A stretch of DNA of 64,000 bases from the NCBI RefSeq assembly GCF_040958095.1, contig NC_091228.1, forward strand, positions 11,219,269-11,283,268, in the 5' to 3' direction. Positions 9,676-25,778 of the stretch are shown here, piece after piece. The translations under genes and the position numbers were made by a program. Each line of letters opens with the position of its first letter. Position 1 is the stretch's first letter. The notes under the pieces are model-generated. The model was not told the origin of the DNA. It saw only the letters and a program-made list of their open reading frames with translations, and made no database searches. The DNA is from Procambarus clarkii (Eukaryota; Arthropoda; Malacostraca; Decapoda; Cambaridae).

Positions 9676-11075
9676 TGTTGGAAAGTTCCAACACTAATAC
9701 ATCCTTATTGTATCATAATACATCACCATTATATACTAGGCTTTGTATCTATTAATTCTACTAATGGTAGCACTAATAAATAGTATTAATAAATTAATAT
9801 TTTCCTATCTGCGCGTCATTTACCAAATTCTTCCCACATCGAGGGGCAGTATTGCGTCAGATAATATCCAGCAAGGCATAATTATTGTCAACATGCCAGA
9901 GAATTGAATAATATTCTCAACCTTTGTCAGTATCCTTTACAAGAATTAATACCTGATAATATCACAACTAGTGATCCAATAACAACGAGTTATCAACTAA
10001 AATATCACTATACAACAGTTTATATGTTATCTTAAACCGTCATGGAGGAAACAGAAATTCTCTCCATTTCTCGTTTAATAAGGACACTGTTCCTACTTAT
10101 TATTATTCAGCGAGAATATAAACAATACTTAACTCCCTATAATTGCGACCCTATTCTCATTAACGTATTAAGTAGAGTAATTACAAGGAAAAGAATTTTC
10201 CATTTCTACTAAAATATGTTGCGCATGCGCGAGAGAGGGGTTGAGGGAGGAGAGAGTCGGACGCGAGACCTCCACGCGTGTGGACGACGCCTGAGACAAC
10301 GTGGCGGCCGTAAGTCCAGGGAGAGGCGAAACTTTCATCAACTACACGATTGGCCCTTGCTATTAATCGGCCTTGGAGTGTGCAATTACTCCATTAGCGA
10401 TTCAAGGATTGCATCGGTGGACAACCAGCAGGTTAAGTGGTCTTGTTTTCTTATAGGAGCTCTTTATATGATAACTTTTCCCTTAGTCCATCGTTACGTC
10501 GTGATCTCTCCCCAAACGACAAGTATGGCCACAGGGAATTTAATTTGTCCCTTCCATTGAATCGTAATGATATAATTTAACTTGTGTAAACAACTTTTAC
10601 ACACCATTGGTTTTCCAGGGTGTGTTGGAGCAGCCATGAGTGCAACAATTTCCCACGCTACGCTAGCAAGCAGCTGATATTATTTCAATTTAGTTATTGC
10701 TTACTTAATTAAGAACAGTTGAAACCTAATAATAATAGAAGTTATATTTTATTTACAAGAGCTAGGAAGTCAAGTATAATTTCATAGCCTCAAGAACTTT
10801 AGATAGGAACAATTTTCTTATCTAACCATTATTCAATATATTCTTGTTACTAACCGAATTATCAAATGTTTATATCATCTATATATCTTAGTAAGAGTTA
10901 ATAATTTTATTCGAGGAAGAACCAGCCTCGATGAAGCGTACTAGGAGTAACTCAACTTCTGGTATTAACCCCCAATTGTGAAGTTTGGGAAAGTTCAACT
11001 CTTGAATAGTAATTTAATCTACAGTCCATTAATATTCAAGGAATAATGCTTAATGGTTACATTATCCATAGGTCA
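9676..11075 (+). mobile_element. 5' LTR of a BEL/Pao-type element (about 1.4 kb)
   Basis: It begins TGTTGGAAAGTTCCAACA and ends near GGTCA, just before a primer-binding site. The same sequence recurs at 40629-40816 plus 44474-45737, downstream of BEL/Pao pol domains, which identifies both as LTRs. Divergence between the two is roughly 10% in the part compared by eye, so the element is old. An open stretch at 10216-10560 has a counterpart in the other LTR but shows no sign of being a gene. Confidence 0.75.
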
Positions 11076-11076
11076 C

Positions 11077-11095
11077 TGGTCCTCTTCGAACCGGA
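11077..11095 (+). other. Primer-binding site of the BEL/Pao element
   Basis: TGGTCCTCTTCGAACCGGA lies one base after the LTR end. Its complement has the form of a tRNA 3' end, a T-arm with TTCGA followed by the terminal CCA, as expected for minus-strand priming of an LTR element. Which tRNA it matches was not determined. Confidence 0.75.
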
Positions 11096-11279
11096 TAGAT
11101 AGCTGAGAATCAAGCTATCCTAATTAATCATTACTAATTACCGTGTGTAGTAACCTAGGCTAACCATATTTCATTATCTGTGGCTACCGGCAGTGTACCA
11201 CATATGTTAGCCTAACTCACACCAATTTATTTGCTGTCTATACCTCATGTATAAGGTAACACTGGTGGGACATTGTTAG

Positions 11280-11725
11280 TTGCCCACAACACTCAGACCT
11301 ATACCTCACACTGAGGTAAGAATTTTCAGGTCACCAGGAGCAACAGCTCACAATTTCTATAATAACTCTACATTAACACCTGTGTTAGATTGGCCTCACC
11401 ATCTAACCATTATTTATCTAGGTGGTAATGACATCCATCCTACTCGACACCCAGCTGAGGTAATTAATCACCTTAAAACAATAATTTCCTCATTTAAACT
11501 TGTTAGCAGTTCAGTAGTGTTCACATTAGTGGAACCTCGCCAACTAAGTAATGATAATCGTTGAGGAGTAAGTCCAGAATATTACCAAAAGGCTGCCAAA
11601 TATATAAACATTCGGCTGAGGAAAACAGTACGATTGGATGCCACTTACATTCAATTTACAGCCAGACCATACAGGCAAAACCTGGCAACAGATGGTGTAA
11701 CCTGTCAGGTGAGTCTAGGTCACAC
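11280..11725 (+). pseudogene. SGNH/GDSL-hydrolase-like domain in the BEL/Pao leader region
   Basis: The translation contains RIFRSPGATAHNFYNN, HLTIIYLGGNDIHPTRHP, then PAEVINHLKTIISSF, SSVVFTLVEPRQ and, further on, LRKTVRLDATYIQF. This order (PGATA, hydrophobic strand, GGND, an amphipathic helix, a second strand ending in EPR) matches the SGNH-hydrolase fold found as an accessory domain in some retroelements, such as the esterase in CR1 ORF1. Here it sits about 200 bp after the LTR and primer-binding site, so it would be the N-terminal part of the element's polyprotein or a separate leader ORF. The element is a fossil and this region is not presented as a working enzyme. Family assignment is by motif only. 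Confidence 0.6.
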
Positions 11726-14685
<2,960 letters not shown>

Positions 14686-14795
14686 ACATACAAAAGAATG
14701 GGGGTGGTAGGAGAAGATAATATTAGTGTTCAGTGAGAGACCACAAGGTCTCCTCTGAATACTTTTTATTTTCTTCTCCGAGGCTATGGGTCCCC
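14686..14795 (+). ncRNA. 70-nt stem-loop downstream of the R2/NeSL-type LINE
   Basis: 14710-14779 folds on itself. The arm starting GGAGAAGATAAT pairs with the arm ending ATTTTCTTCTCC, with further pairing of GTTCAG with CTGAAT and AGACC with GGTCT around an ACAA loop. Mismatches are few. It may be a structured 3' UTR that the LINE RT recognises, a small foldback element or a precursor-like hairpin; transcription is not shown. Confidence 0.45.
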
Positions 14796-14798
14796 ACA

Positions 14799-16052
<1,254 letters not shown>

Positions 16053-17917
16053 TGCTCTTATTTTAATTTAAAGGCTCACTTGGATTTGGAATTTCTACAA
16101 ACCTGTAAGGTGCATCGTTTGGTCCCAAGATTCCTTAGGTTTAAAGTGTATTCCGACAAATTTGCATTAACAAGTGAATATAATTCTTGGTTATTAAGAA
16201 TGTTGGACTTTGAAATTTCTGAAAAGCAGAAGCGGGTAAATAAGACGAAAAGTGAATTGCATGTGAACTTGGAGAAATTCAAGATCTTGGTTTCCTGGGT
16301 TGATTTTGCATCTTTAAAATGTAAATATGAAAATTATAATGAAAAAAGGGTTGAAAAATGTAGACTTATTCACGGGAAGAAAATGCGGAACTTGGATATA
16401 CCTTCATTTAATTCGGTGGACCCTGATAAGGTGGTTTTTAATTTTTCAAAGAGAATTTTGTCTCCCATTGAGAAAGAACTTCTCTCTCTGGGGTTAGACT
16501 TCGGCTTGACGTGTAAAAAACCTAAATTTGTTAATCATTGTTTAAGTTTTGAGCGGTTATGTAATACATTGAAAACTTACACCTTAAGGACTGGTACAAA
16601 TTATAGTTGGACCAATATCATCAGTACTGCTTCTTCCTTAGCACATGAAGTCTTTAATGACTTCGATAAATATAAATCTACATTCCCTCCATTTGATAAA
16701 AGGAAATTAGATTTTATTAATGGCTTAAAGAATGATAGGAGAATTTGTATTACTAGACCAGATAAAGGTAGGGGTATAGTGGTTTTGGACAAGTTAGATC
16801 ATGTAAATAAGGTTGAAAGGTTGTTAGAAGACCCCTCTAAATTTAAGTTGGTTGATATAGACCCCTTTTCGTATATTTTGAAATGTGAGGATAAACTAAA
16901 TAGTTTTAAGAGGTCTGAAAGACTTTCTTTTTGATTATACAAAATTGCTTGCAACTGGCTCTAAGCCAGGCATCTTATACGGGTTACCTAAAGTGCATAA
17001 AACAGATATACCGATTCGTCCTATTTTATCAGCGATTGGCACTTTTAATTACAAACTGGCAAAGCTTCTGGTTCCATTATTAGAACCATTAACGCAATAA
17101 TGAATTTACTGTCAGAAATTCTCAGGATTTTGTAAAGAAACTTTCCTCTTTAAATTTTGAGTTCCCAACTATAATGGCCAGTTTCGATGTTGAATCACTC
17201 TTTACTAATATTCATTTGTTGGAAACCATTGATATTTGTGTTAATCAGTTATTTGCTGACACTAATTTAGTGTCTGGATTTTGTAGTAAAATGTTCAGAC
17301 GGTTGTTAGAATTAGCGGTTAAAGACTCTGTCTTTATGTTTAATAATATATATTATAAACAAATTGATGGAGTAGCAATGGGGTCTCCCTTAGGTTCTGC
17401 ACTTGCTTATGCTTTTTTGAGTTTTCATGAAAAAAATTGGCTTCATAAATGTCCTTTGGACTTTAAACCAGTCTTGTACAGGAGATATGTAGATGACACT
17501 CTTTGTTATTTAAGGACCAATGTCATATTGAGAAATTTAGAGAGTATCTTACGCACAACATAGTAATATACGTTTCACTGCAGAGTGTGAACTGGATAAT
17601 TCATTGTCATTTCTTGATGTCAAAGTGAATAACCTTAATGGGTTCAACACTAATGTTTTTAGAAAACCAACTTTTACTGGTTTAAGTTTAAATTTTAATT
17701 CTTTTGTTCCTGATATTTTTAAGAAAAATGCAATTAATACTCTACTGAATAGAGCCTTTGTTTTATGTTCAAATTGAAATAACTTTGATCAAGACATTAA
17801 TTTTCTTGTGAATTTTTTTTTCAAATAATGGTTATCCTTTGCATATGGTTTATACCTTTATAAGGAATTTCTTAATAAGAAGTTTCACCCATCGTGTTGG
17901 ATTACTAGAGTAGAAAG
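16053..17917 (+). mobile_element. PLE-1 main copy, N-terminal and RT part (split by Gypsy)
   Basis: Penelope-type reverse transcriptase. A long open stretch from 16080 (LEFLQTCKVHRLVPRFLRFK onward) is the N-terminal region. TRPDKGRGIVVLDK (about 16755) is a typical PLE motif preceding the fingers. RT motifs follow: GLPKVHKTD near 16980, ASFDVESLFTNI (motif A, 17177), IDGVAMGSPLGSALA (17365) and RRYVDDTLCYL (catalytic motif C, about 17480). Frame breaks occur at about 16932, 17100 and 17563, so the copy is defective. At 17917 it is cut by the Gypsy element and it resumes at 22359 with RDIKYIKLPFYGTISFSVR. PLEs combine such an RT with a GIY-YIG endonuclease at the C-terminus. Confidence 0.85.
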
Positions 17918-20900
17918 TGTTGGGATTGAGTACTACAGATGTTGGAGGTAGCATGTTTGGAGCAGATGCTCTTTTGTTTATGATCTTGTTAATAATATTT
18001 CATGTACCTGATAATGTTTTGTTGTTGTTGACTGGCGGAGAACAAAAACCATGTGGACGAAGATTGTTTGTCTGACCAAAACCATAACAGTGGCGACGAG
18101 AATTAAACATCGCTGGCAGAGAGCCTGGGTACGAGACGTGGTGTGAGGAACAGTACAGTGCTGGGTACGTCGTGTGGACGAGTGGACGCTTCGCATATAT
18201 CAGTGGAGTGTGCTACACCGTGGCCATGGCTACCATGTCAATCGAGCCGTTAAACACGGCCAAGATCTCGTTGGACCTGTGGCTCAGCCTGCTGGAAGCA
18301 AACTTTCAGTACCGGGAGATTAAGGAGGACGCCACCAAGAAAGCGGTACTCTTTGTTTCACTGGGTTCTGAAACATATAGTGGTCTCGGAAATTTGTGTG
18401 CACCTGAGCTACCGCACGCGAAGACCTATGTAGACTTGATTGCTTTGCCTAAACGTCAGTATGTGGTGAAACCATCATATCACAGGAGTTTGATGGATTT
18501 CCAGAAGAGGACGAAAAAGCAGCAGGAATCCGTACAGGATTTATTTGCGGAATTGAAGGCTTTGGCTAACCACTGCAACTTCGGAGCACAGTTGGACAGC
18601 AGGGTTAGGGACCAGTTGTTCATGGCAGTGGAAAAGGAGAATTATTTCCCTAACCTGGTGGCAGAAAATTTGGATCTACAATCGATGACTTCATGGACGG
18701 TGTTTGAGAAGATATTGAACCTGGAAAGGGCTTTTGGAAGTAAGACTTCTACTCAGGAAATTATGGTCGTACAGAGCCAGACCAGATGTACACACTGTGG
18801 ATACAAGCATATAAGTAGCAAGTGCAAGTTTCGTGCATATATATGCAACTTTTGTAACAAGGAGGGGCACTTGCAGAGAGTGTGTAGAGAATATCTGAAC
18901 AAGAACAACGAGGCCTGGGAGAGGAGACGACCAGGGAATGCAGGAAGAAGAGGTAGTGGTACTGTGGTCAAGGCAGTAGAGGAAAGTAACCAATCTGAAG
19001 AAGCTGCAGGTGAGGAAAACCGACTATATTCGGTGAAAGAAAAGGTATGTTCAGTAAAGTCGCAAGTGGTGAATTTTGTAATTAATGGGAAGTTAGTTCC
19101 CTTGGAACTGGACACTGGTGCTGCAGTGTCAACGTTGTCTAGAGATTGGGCAGATACCTTGCAATTGAATGTAAAACCAGGTAAAAAATCTTTAAGCGCT
19201 TATGATAATGTACCGATTAAGGTCTATGGCAAGGTGTCGGCAAAAGTAGGTTATAATGGAAAAGAAATTAACCAGGATTTTTATGTAGTGGATTCACATA
19301 ATCCTAGCCTATGTGGTAAAGATCTCATGGAAAAAGTGGGAATTTTCTTGGCGGGCCTAGATGAATTGTCAATAGTTAAAACAATTAAAAGTGCCGAACA
19401 AATGTTAGACAAATATTCAGTGGAGACAGATAAGCCAATTAATAGCATAGTGGCAAAAATTCACCTGAAAAGTGGGGCTTCACCTAAATTTTTCAAGGCA
19501 AGAACAGTGCCGTTTCATTACAAGCAATTGGTAGAATCAGCCCTGGAAAAGCATGTGGCAGAAGGCATCTTAGAGCCAATTACACATAGTGAGTGGGCAG
19601 CCCCAATTGTACCAGTGTTGAAGGCAGATCGGAAATCCTTGAGAATCTGTGCAGACTTCAAGGAACTGAACAACCGCATACACTGTGAGAAGTACCCTTT
19701 ACCTAAGATAGATGAGTTGTTGTCAGTGGTCTGCAAGGGAGCAATTTTTTCTAAGATTGACCTGAAAGATGCTTACTTGCAAATTCCGGTAGAGGAGGAG
19801 AGCCAGAAATTGTTAGTGATTAATACCCACAAGGGGTTATTTAAGTATAAAAGACTTCCTTTTGGACTCTCCTCGTCTCCAGCAATTTTTCAGAGATTCA
19901 TGTCCCAGTTGTTAGTTAACATTGAAGGTGTGGCTAGTTTTTTAGATGACATTATTGTATGTGGGGAGAATGAGGAAGTGCATGATGCTAGATTAGAACA
20001 AGTTTTGAATCTTTTGCAAAAGCACAATGTGAAGATTAATAAGGAAAAAACAACGTTGAAGACCAAGGCCATTGAATATCTGGGGTACCATATTTCAGGC
20101 AAGGGCTTTACTCCTTCTCACAAAAATGTAGCTGCTATAATAGATGCCCCAGCCCCAACATCAGTTGGGGAAGTACAGTCTTTTGTTGGGATGGTTACAT
20201 ATTTTTGTAAGTTCGTGAAGAACTTTTCAACAAAATTAGCACCCTTGTATGAATTGTTGAAAAAAGGGGCTAGATTCAAGTGGGCACAAGAGAGGAAAAT
20301 GCATTCAGGAATATTAAGCAGGAATTGATCAATTCTCCAGTGCTCACTAATTTTACAGGTAGACTCCCATTAAAACTGGAGGTAGATGCTTCCCCAGTAG
20401 GAGTGGGGTGTATATTATTACAGGAAGTAGATGGTCAGGATAAAGTAGTATATTTTGCTAGCAAGAAATTATCTCCTGCGGAACAGAATTATTCTCAGTT
20501 AGATAAAGAAGCCTTAGCTTTGGTATATGCTGTAAGAAAACTGAGGTATTTTCTGCTGGGGAGGAAATTTCTTGCTAGAACAGATCATAAACCCCTGCTA
20601 GGATTGTTTGGCAGAGGTAAGCAGATTTCAGTTAATGCCAATGCTAGAATTCAAAGATGGGCATTACTACTCTCTCAGTTTGAGTATGATTTAGAGTTTA
20701 AGCCAGGCAAGGATAATGTAGTAGCTGATGCATTAAGTAGATTGCCTGTGACAGAAGAATTAAATTCCAGTATTCCAGTGGAGTATGTTAACCTGGTGGA
20801 ATCTATGTCTTTTGAGGATATTTCATTCCAGACTATTAGGAAGGCAACTGGTAGAGATGCTAAATTAAGTCTGTTGTTGAAAAATGTCAAATATGGTTGG

Positions 20901-22358
20901 AATGATAATTTGTTATTGTCAGAGTATGCTGCAGTGAAGGCTGACCTTAGTATTCACCAGGATGTACTCTTGTATAGGAATAGAGTGGTGGTGCCTGGGG
21001 AACTGAGATGTAAGATTTTGGAACAGCTGCATGTAGGCCATAATGGCATAAATGCTATGAAAGCAGAAGCTAGAAGTTGGGTTTGGTGGCCAAAAATAGA
21101 CCAGGATATTGCTGAGGTAACAAAAAATTGTCATATTTGCTTTAAGAATTATCAGAAACCCCAGGCCCCAGTACTTTCTTGGCCATGCACTGGAAAACCC
21201 TGGTCTAGACTTCATGTAGATTATGCGGGACCTATGGATAATAAATATTACCTAGTAGTGGTGGATTCATACACCAAATTTCTGGATGTGCATGTGTGTA
21301 ATTCCACCACATCATTTGTAACTTGTGAATTACTAAGGAAAACATTTTGTAATTTTGGATTGCCAGACATAATTGTCTCAGACAATGCTCCTTATTTTGT
21401 TTCTGTGGAAATGGAGGATTTTTTTAGGAAAAATGGTATTAAACATGTAACACCTGCCCCTATAATCCTTCTTCAAATGGTCTAGCAGAGAGAGCAGTGA
21501 GATCCTTGAAAGAAGGGTTAAAGCGGTTTACGGAAGGTACTATTAATACAAGACTTTGTAGATTTTTATATAATCAAAGGAAAACTGTTCATTCTACTAC
21601 TGGTAAATCTCCTTCTGAATTACTGTTTAATAGACACTTTAAAGTGCACATGGAAGCAGTAAAGACAGATCTCAATAAAGAGAAATCGGTAACTAGCTTG
21701 GCCAGTCAGTTGGCTCAGGGAGAGGAATTGTTGTTTAATGAGGGGGATGCAGTATATGCAAGGAATTTTGGAAGTGGAAAGCCCTGGGTGGAAGGGAAAA
21801 TTAGGGAGGTCCTAGGCCGCAGGAACTTCACTGTGCAAGTGCAGAGTTTTGGGAACATTAATTGGAAAAGGCATGCCGATCAGCTCATGCCAAGGTTCAC
21901 AGGGAATTTTGAAGACCCTTCAGGTGGGGGTGGGGCAACTAGTGATATCCATCCTTATAATGAAGGGATAGCAGCACCTGCAGGAGACCGGGAGGCAGAG
22001 CAAGGGGCAGTAGAGGGTAATGGGGATACAGTTAACCCTATGGACTCTACAAGGAATAATTCAGAAGAATGTTTCCCAGAAGTAACAGGTCAGGACTTCC
22101 AGTTGAGAAAATCAGGAAGAGTCATACGACCGCCTGATAGACTTAACCTGTAGGGATATAGTTTATTTAAAAGGGGAGGAATGTTGGGATTGAGTACTAC
22201 AAATGTTGGAGGTAGCATGTTTGGAGCAGATGCTCTTTTGTTTATGATCTTGTTAATAATATTTCATGTACCTGATAATGTTTTGTTGTTGTTCACTGGC
22301 GGAGAATAAAGACCATGTGGACGAAGATTGTTTGTCTGACCAAAACCATAACAGAAAG
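17913..22358 (+). mobile_element. Ty3/Gypsy LTR element with 5-bp target duplication, young
   Basis: LTRs of 172 bp at 17918-18089 and 22182-22353, both TGTTGGG...ATAACA, are flanked by GAAAG on each side (17913-17917 and 22354-22358). They differ at about 4 of 172 positions, so the insertion is recent relative to everything around it. A TGGCGACGAGAATT primer-binding site follows the 5' LTR at 18091, and a purine tract, AAAAGGGGAGGAA, precedes the 3' LTR. It is inserted in PLE-1, whose coding sequence resumes right after the second GAAAG. Confidence 0.95.
18172..22153 (+). pseudogene. gag-pol of the Gypsy element (gag, protease, RT, RNase H, integrase)
   Basis: All standard parts are present in order. 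Gag lies at about 18.2-18.95 kb with knuckles CTHCGYKHISSKC and CNFCNKEGHLQRVC. The protease has LELDTGAAVSTLS (about 19.1 kb). RT has RICADFKELNNRI, KIDLKDAYLQIPVE, LPFGLSSSPAIFQRF and the catalytic FLDDIIVCG (19.6-20.0 kb). RNase H lies at 20.3-20.7 kb (KLEVDASPVGVGCILLQE, ARTDHKPLLGLF). Integrase lies at 21.0-21.9 kb with the HHCC-type H..H...CHIC zinc site, HVDYAGP and IVSDNAPYF. The short LTRs and motif spelling suggest a Mag-like or K02A2.6-like lineage, which is tentative. The element looks nearly whole, with about two breaks; it is treated as a fossil. Confidence 0.9.
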
Positions 22359-23039
22359 GGATATTAAATATATTAAATTACCATTTTATGGCACTATTAG
22401 TTTTTCTGTAAGGAGTCGTTTGAGGAAACTGTTACAGCATTGTTATCCTCAAGTAGACTTTAGATTTATTTTTGTCAACACAAATACCATAGGCTCTTAT
22501 TTTAAATTTAAAGATAAAGTGCCTACCCCCCTGTGCTCTAATGTCGTATACATATATAATTGTTCCAGCTGTAATGCTGGATATATCGGGAGTTCCGATC
22601 GGAACTTTAAGATTAGGATACTTGAGCACCGGGGAGTATCTTTTAGGACTGGATTACCATTGTCTAAACTAGCATTTTTGGAGATTAGAAACCATTGTTA
22701 TGAGTTTAATCATTCTCTGCTGGAATCTGATTTTAAAATTCTGGACACTTGTATGAATGGCCAGTCAGATTTGAGAGTAATGGAATCCTTATATATAATG
22801 GAGCTGCGGCCTCTGTTAAATAGCAACCTTTCGGCTGTTCAATTGTATACTGCATAGTGCACAGTAGGGCCTGTAATTTGATTTATAGTTCATTCTGGCA
22901 GTTTAATTTTATTATAATTTTGTTTAGTTTACCATGTCTTTGCCTTTTCTTACTTATTTTAAGTCTTGACATGGTACTTTATGATAATCATTTTATTTAG
23001 GATATATAATACATTTTTTGGTATTTAGATTTGTTTAAT
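22359..23039 (+). mobile_element. PLE-1 main copy continued: C-terminal GIY-YIG domain and 3' UTR start
   Basis: Resumes PLE-1 after the Gypsy insertion. The open frame to 22857 contains VVYIYNCSSCNAGYIGSSDR, FKIRILEHRGVSF and ESLYIMELRPLLNSNL. The GIY-YIG nuclease of PLEs nicks the target for priming, and the Cys pair before GYIG is the PLE-specific zinc-like insertion. The 3' UTR is cut at 23039 (ATTTGTTTAAT) by the CR1-like LINE and resumes at about 26271. Confidence 0.88.
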
Positions 23040-23353
23040 GAGGAAGATTAAGATAAGATTTTAAATAACAAACCAACACTCCTGTCCAAAAACGATGGTC
23101 AGCTTTCAGCCTCTGATTCTGCTATTGAGTTCAATAGGTTCTTCTCTTCCATTGGGTCATCCCTTGCAAATGATATTCCATCTTCCAGTACTGATGTTAA
23201 GGACTATCTTACAGGTAACTATCCACAGTCTCTGTACCTAAAGCCTATTAATTCCACTGATGTCAATGAGATAACCCTTTCCCTTAAAACCAAGTCTAGT
23301 GCCCTTGAGGAGATACCAACTTTAATTTACAAAAAAGCCTCCAGATCTTCAGC

Positions 23354-24372
23354 CCCTGTGTTACGGACCCGAGTCCAGCGTCGTAGCACGGAGCAGTGAC
23401 GACAACGCCATCTGTGAGTCAGCTCCCAAAACCCCCTCCAAATGGACGACGCCATCTAGCGAAGACGGGATATGCCGGCCACAGGGGCTGGTTTCCCGTC
23501 TTAATCAGCTCGTAACGTAGCCGCTGCTGACCTCTGGTGAGATGGCGCTTAGACAGCAACACCATCTATAGAGCAGAGAGGTAGACGTTTGTGTCTAAGC
23601 CTGTGAGGTTCCCTAGTCCTAGTACTAATGACGTGTCTGATTACAGAGTCAACCTGGGACTGCGGTATTGGACGATGGATCAGTCTACCCAAGGCAGCCA
23701 AAGTCTCTCCACGAGTTTGCTCTGAAGAAGCTGTGAGTCGCCCCCGGACGAACACTGTTGAGAGTGTTAGCCTGCCTGTAACGTGGCAGAGTCAAGGAAT
23801 CGTCGTATCCGGGGCTGGCTGGTGGAGGAGACTAGCCACTGTGGTACTGAGAGAGGAGAGTGATCAGCGGAATCACACGAGGCTCCTACTTAGGGCTCGC
23901 AATCCTAGTATCGGTCGTGGAGTGGCCTACACAGCGGAGCTAAATGGAACCTGCCAGCTACAGGCTGGATTGTGGTTGAAGGCCTCCACGACGGAGCACC
24001 CAGTGGTACTGTGATTTGGCTGGCCTGTGGCCAGGGTAGATGTGCCGAGAGAAGCAAAGAGGATTCATCGTGGGCCATGAAGAAGGGAACCAGGGCTACT
24101 CATCGTGAGCACCGTGGAGCATCCTGTGTCTTCAGAGGAAGACGATTCTGTACATTGTGTATTTATACCCCCCGTGTGATTGTTTATATATTTATTAATG
24201 GTGGTGGTGATTATATATATAAATCCAAGCATTTGTATCCTTTCCCCTTTAATTTAACTTGCGTTACGGAACACACCCCTTGAAAGCCACTACTAACTTG
24301 GGGCCGGATACCTGAATTCTAATAACACCAGAAAAGAACCCGGTTGCGACCCAGTAGGGCCGTAACACCATG
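23354..24372 (+). mobile_element. Solo LTR (about 1.0 kb) inside the CR1-like LINE
   Basis: The LTR at 23359-24367 begins TGTTACGGACC and ends GGGCCGTAACA. It is bracketed by CCCTG (23354-23358) and CCATG (24368-24372), a 5-bp target duplication with one difference. LINE coding sequence continues across it (SAP before, IALLFNKSLE after). No internal region is present, so it is a solo LTR left by recombination. A reverse-oriented relative lies at 31197-32212. The parent family (Gypsy or BEL) is not determined. Confidence 0.88.
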
Positions 24373-25552
24373 CTATTGCATTGCTCTTCAACAAGTCACT
24401 TGAACTCCAAACCTTTCCAGATATTCTAAAAAAAAGCGAGAGTAACCCCTGTACACAAATGTGGTGATCTCACAGATGTTAACAACTACAGACCTATATC
24501 AATCTTGCCTAACATGTCAAAAATTTTTGAAAGGTAATCTACAAGCAGCTTTACTCTTATCTGGCCAAACACAATATACTTAGCTCTTGCCAATATGGCT
24601 TCAGACCCAAAAAATGCACTAACGAGGCACTTATTAGTATGATTAACTTGATTCATGCAGCTCTTGATAAAAGAGTTCCCTGTTGGGTTATTTGTGGACC
24701 TGCGTAAGGCTTTTGACACTGTCAACCATCAAAACCTTCTTCTTAAATTACATCATTATGGAGTCAGAGGACACTCCCTGCAATACCTCAAATCTTACCT
24801 TACTGACAGGCTCCAGTATGTTTCTGTGAATAATTCAATTTCTCCCACCCTACCCATCAACATTGGTGTTCCTCAGGGCAGCATACTTGGCCCTCTACTT
24901 TTTCTCATCTACATTAATGACCATCCAAATTCCTCCTAACACCTCAAACCAATTCTATTTGCTGACGACACAACCTTTATTTACTCCAGTCCTGACCCCC
25001 GTGCTCTAAATGCCACAGTAAATACTGAGCTAAATAAAGTCCATCTTTGGCTAACTGCCAACAAACTCACCCTTAACATTGACAAAACTTTCAATATTCT
25101 GTTTGGCAATAAATCCTCTAATCAAATAAATCTCAAAATAAACAATACCCAAATTTGTTACAAATTAGATGGCAAATTCCTTGGCATTCTCATTGACCAC
25201 AAGCTGAATTTCCAGGGACACATTCTAAATATATCAAAGTTTCAAAAACTGTTGGCATTCTTTCTAAGATCAGATATTATGTACCCCGCCCTGCCCTGGT
25301 GACTCTCTATTACTCACTCATCTATCCATATCTCAACTATGGTATTTGTGCTTGGGGTTCTACTACCCAAAATCATTTACGTCCTCTAATTACTCAACAC
25401 AAAGTGGGACAATATCCCACTCTGGCCCCAGATATCACTCGGAACCCCTACTCAAATCTCTAAACATGTTGGATATTAAGTCACTGCACATTCTCTCATG
25501 TGAATTATACATATATAAAACGCTAAACTGTAATGCCAATCCTGACCTCAAA

Positions 25553-25778
25553 AGTAAGTAATTATCAAAAGAAGGCACCAAACCGGGAAGGCTATGTAGC
25601 ACCATCAAATGTGCAGAATAATCAGAGGGCGCTAAATATCACCAAGGATGCCAATACGGGAACAAAAACACATAAGGCGAACGATATCAAAAGTATCCGA
25701 GTCACCAAGAATTCTATTGAGGGAAATGTGACCGCGAGGGGCGGTCGGAAAGCAAGACACACGCTCGTCCAGAAATAA
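25553..25778 (+). repeat. Short interspersed repeat, copy 1 (AAGTAATTATCAAAAGAAGG type)
   Basis: Inserted between GACCTCAAAAG and AAATAAATACAG of the LINE, replacing about 40 bp present in sister LINE copies. It starts TAAGTAATTATCAAAAGAAG and carries GGAAGGCTATGTAGCACC, GATGCCAATACGG and GTCACCAAGAATT, ending near AAGACACACGCTCGTCCAG. Related copies: 42132-42200, 42806-42865 and 61471-61680. No Pol III boxes or terminal inverted repeats were recognised. Confidence 0.65.

Noticed and set aside
10216-10560. ORF conserved between the two BEL LTRs (also 44956-45159)
   Set aside because: Similarity follows from the LTRs being copies; there is no motif and no sign of coding constraint.
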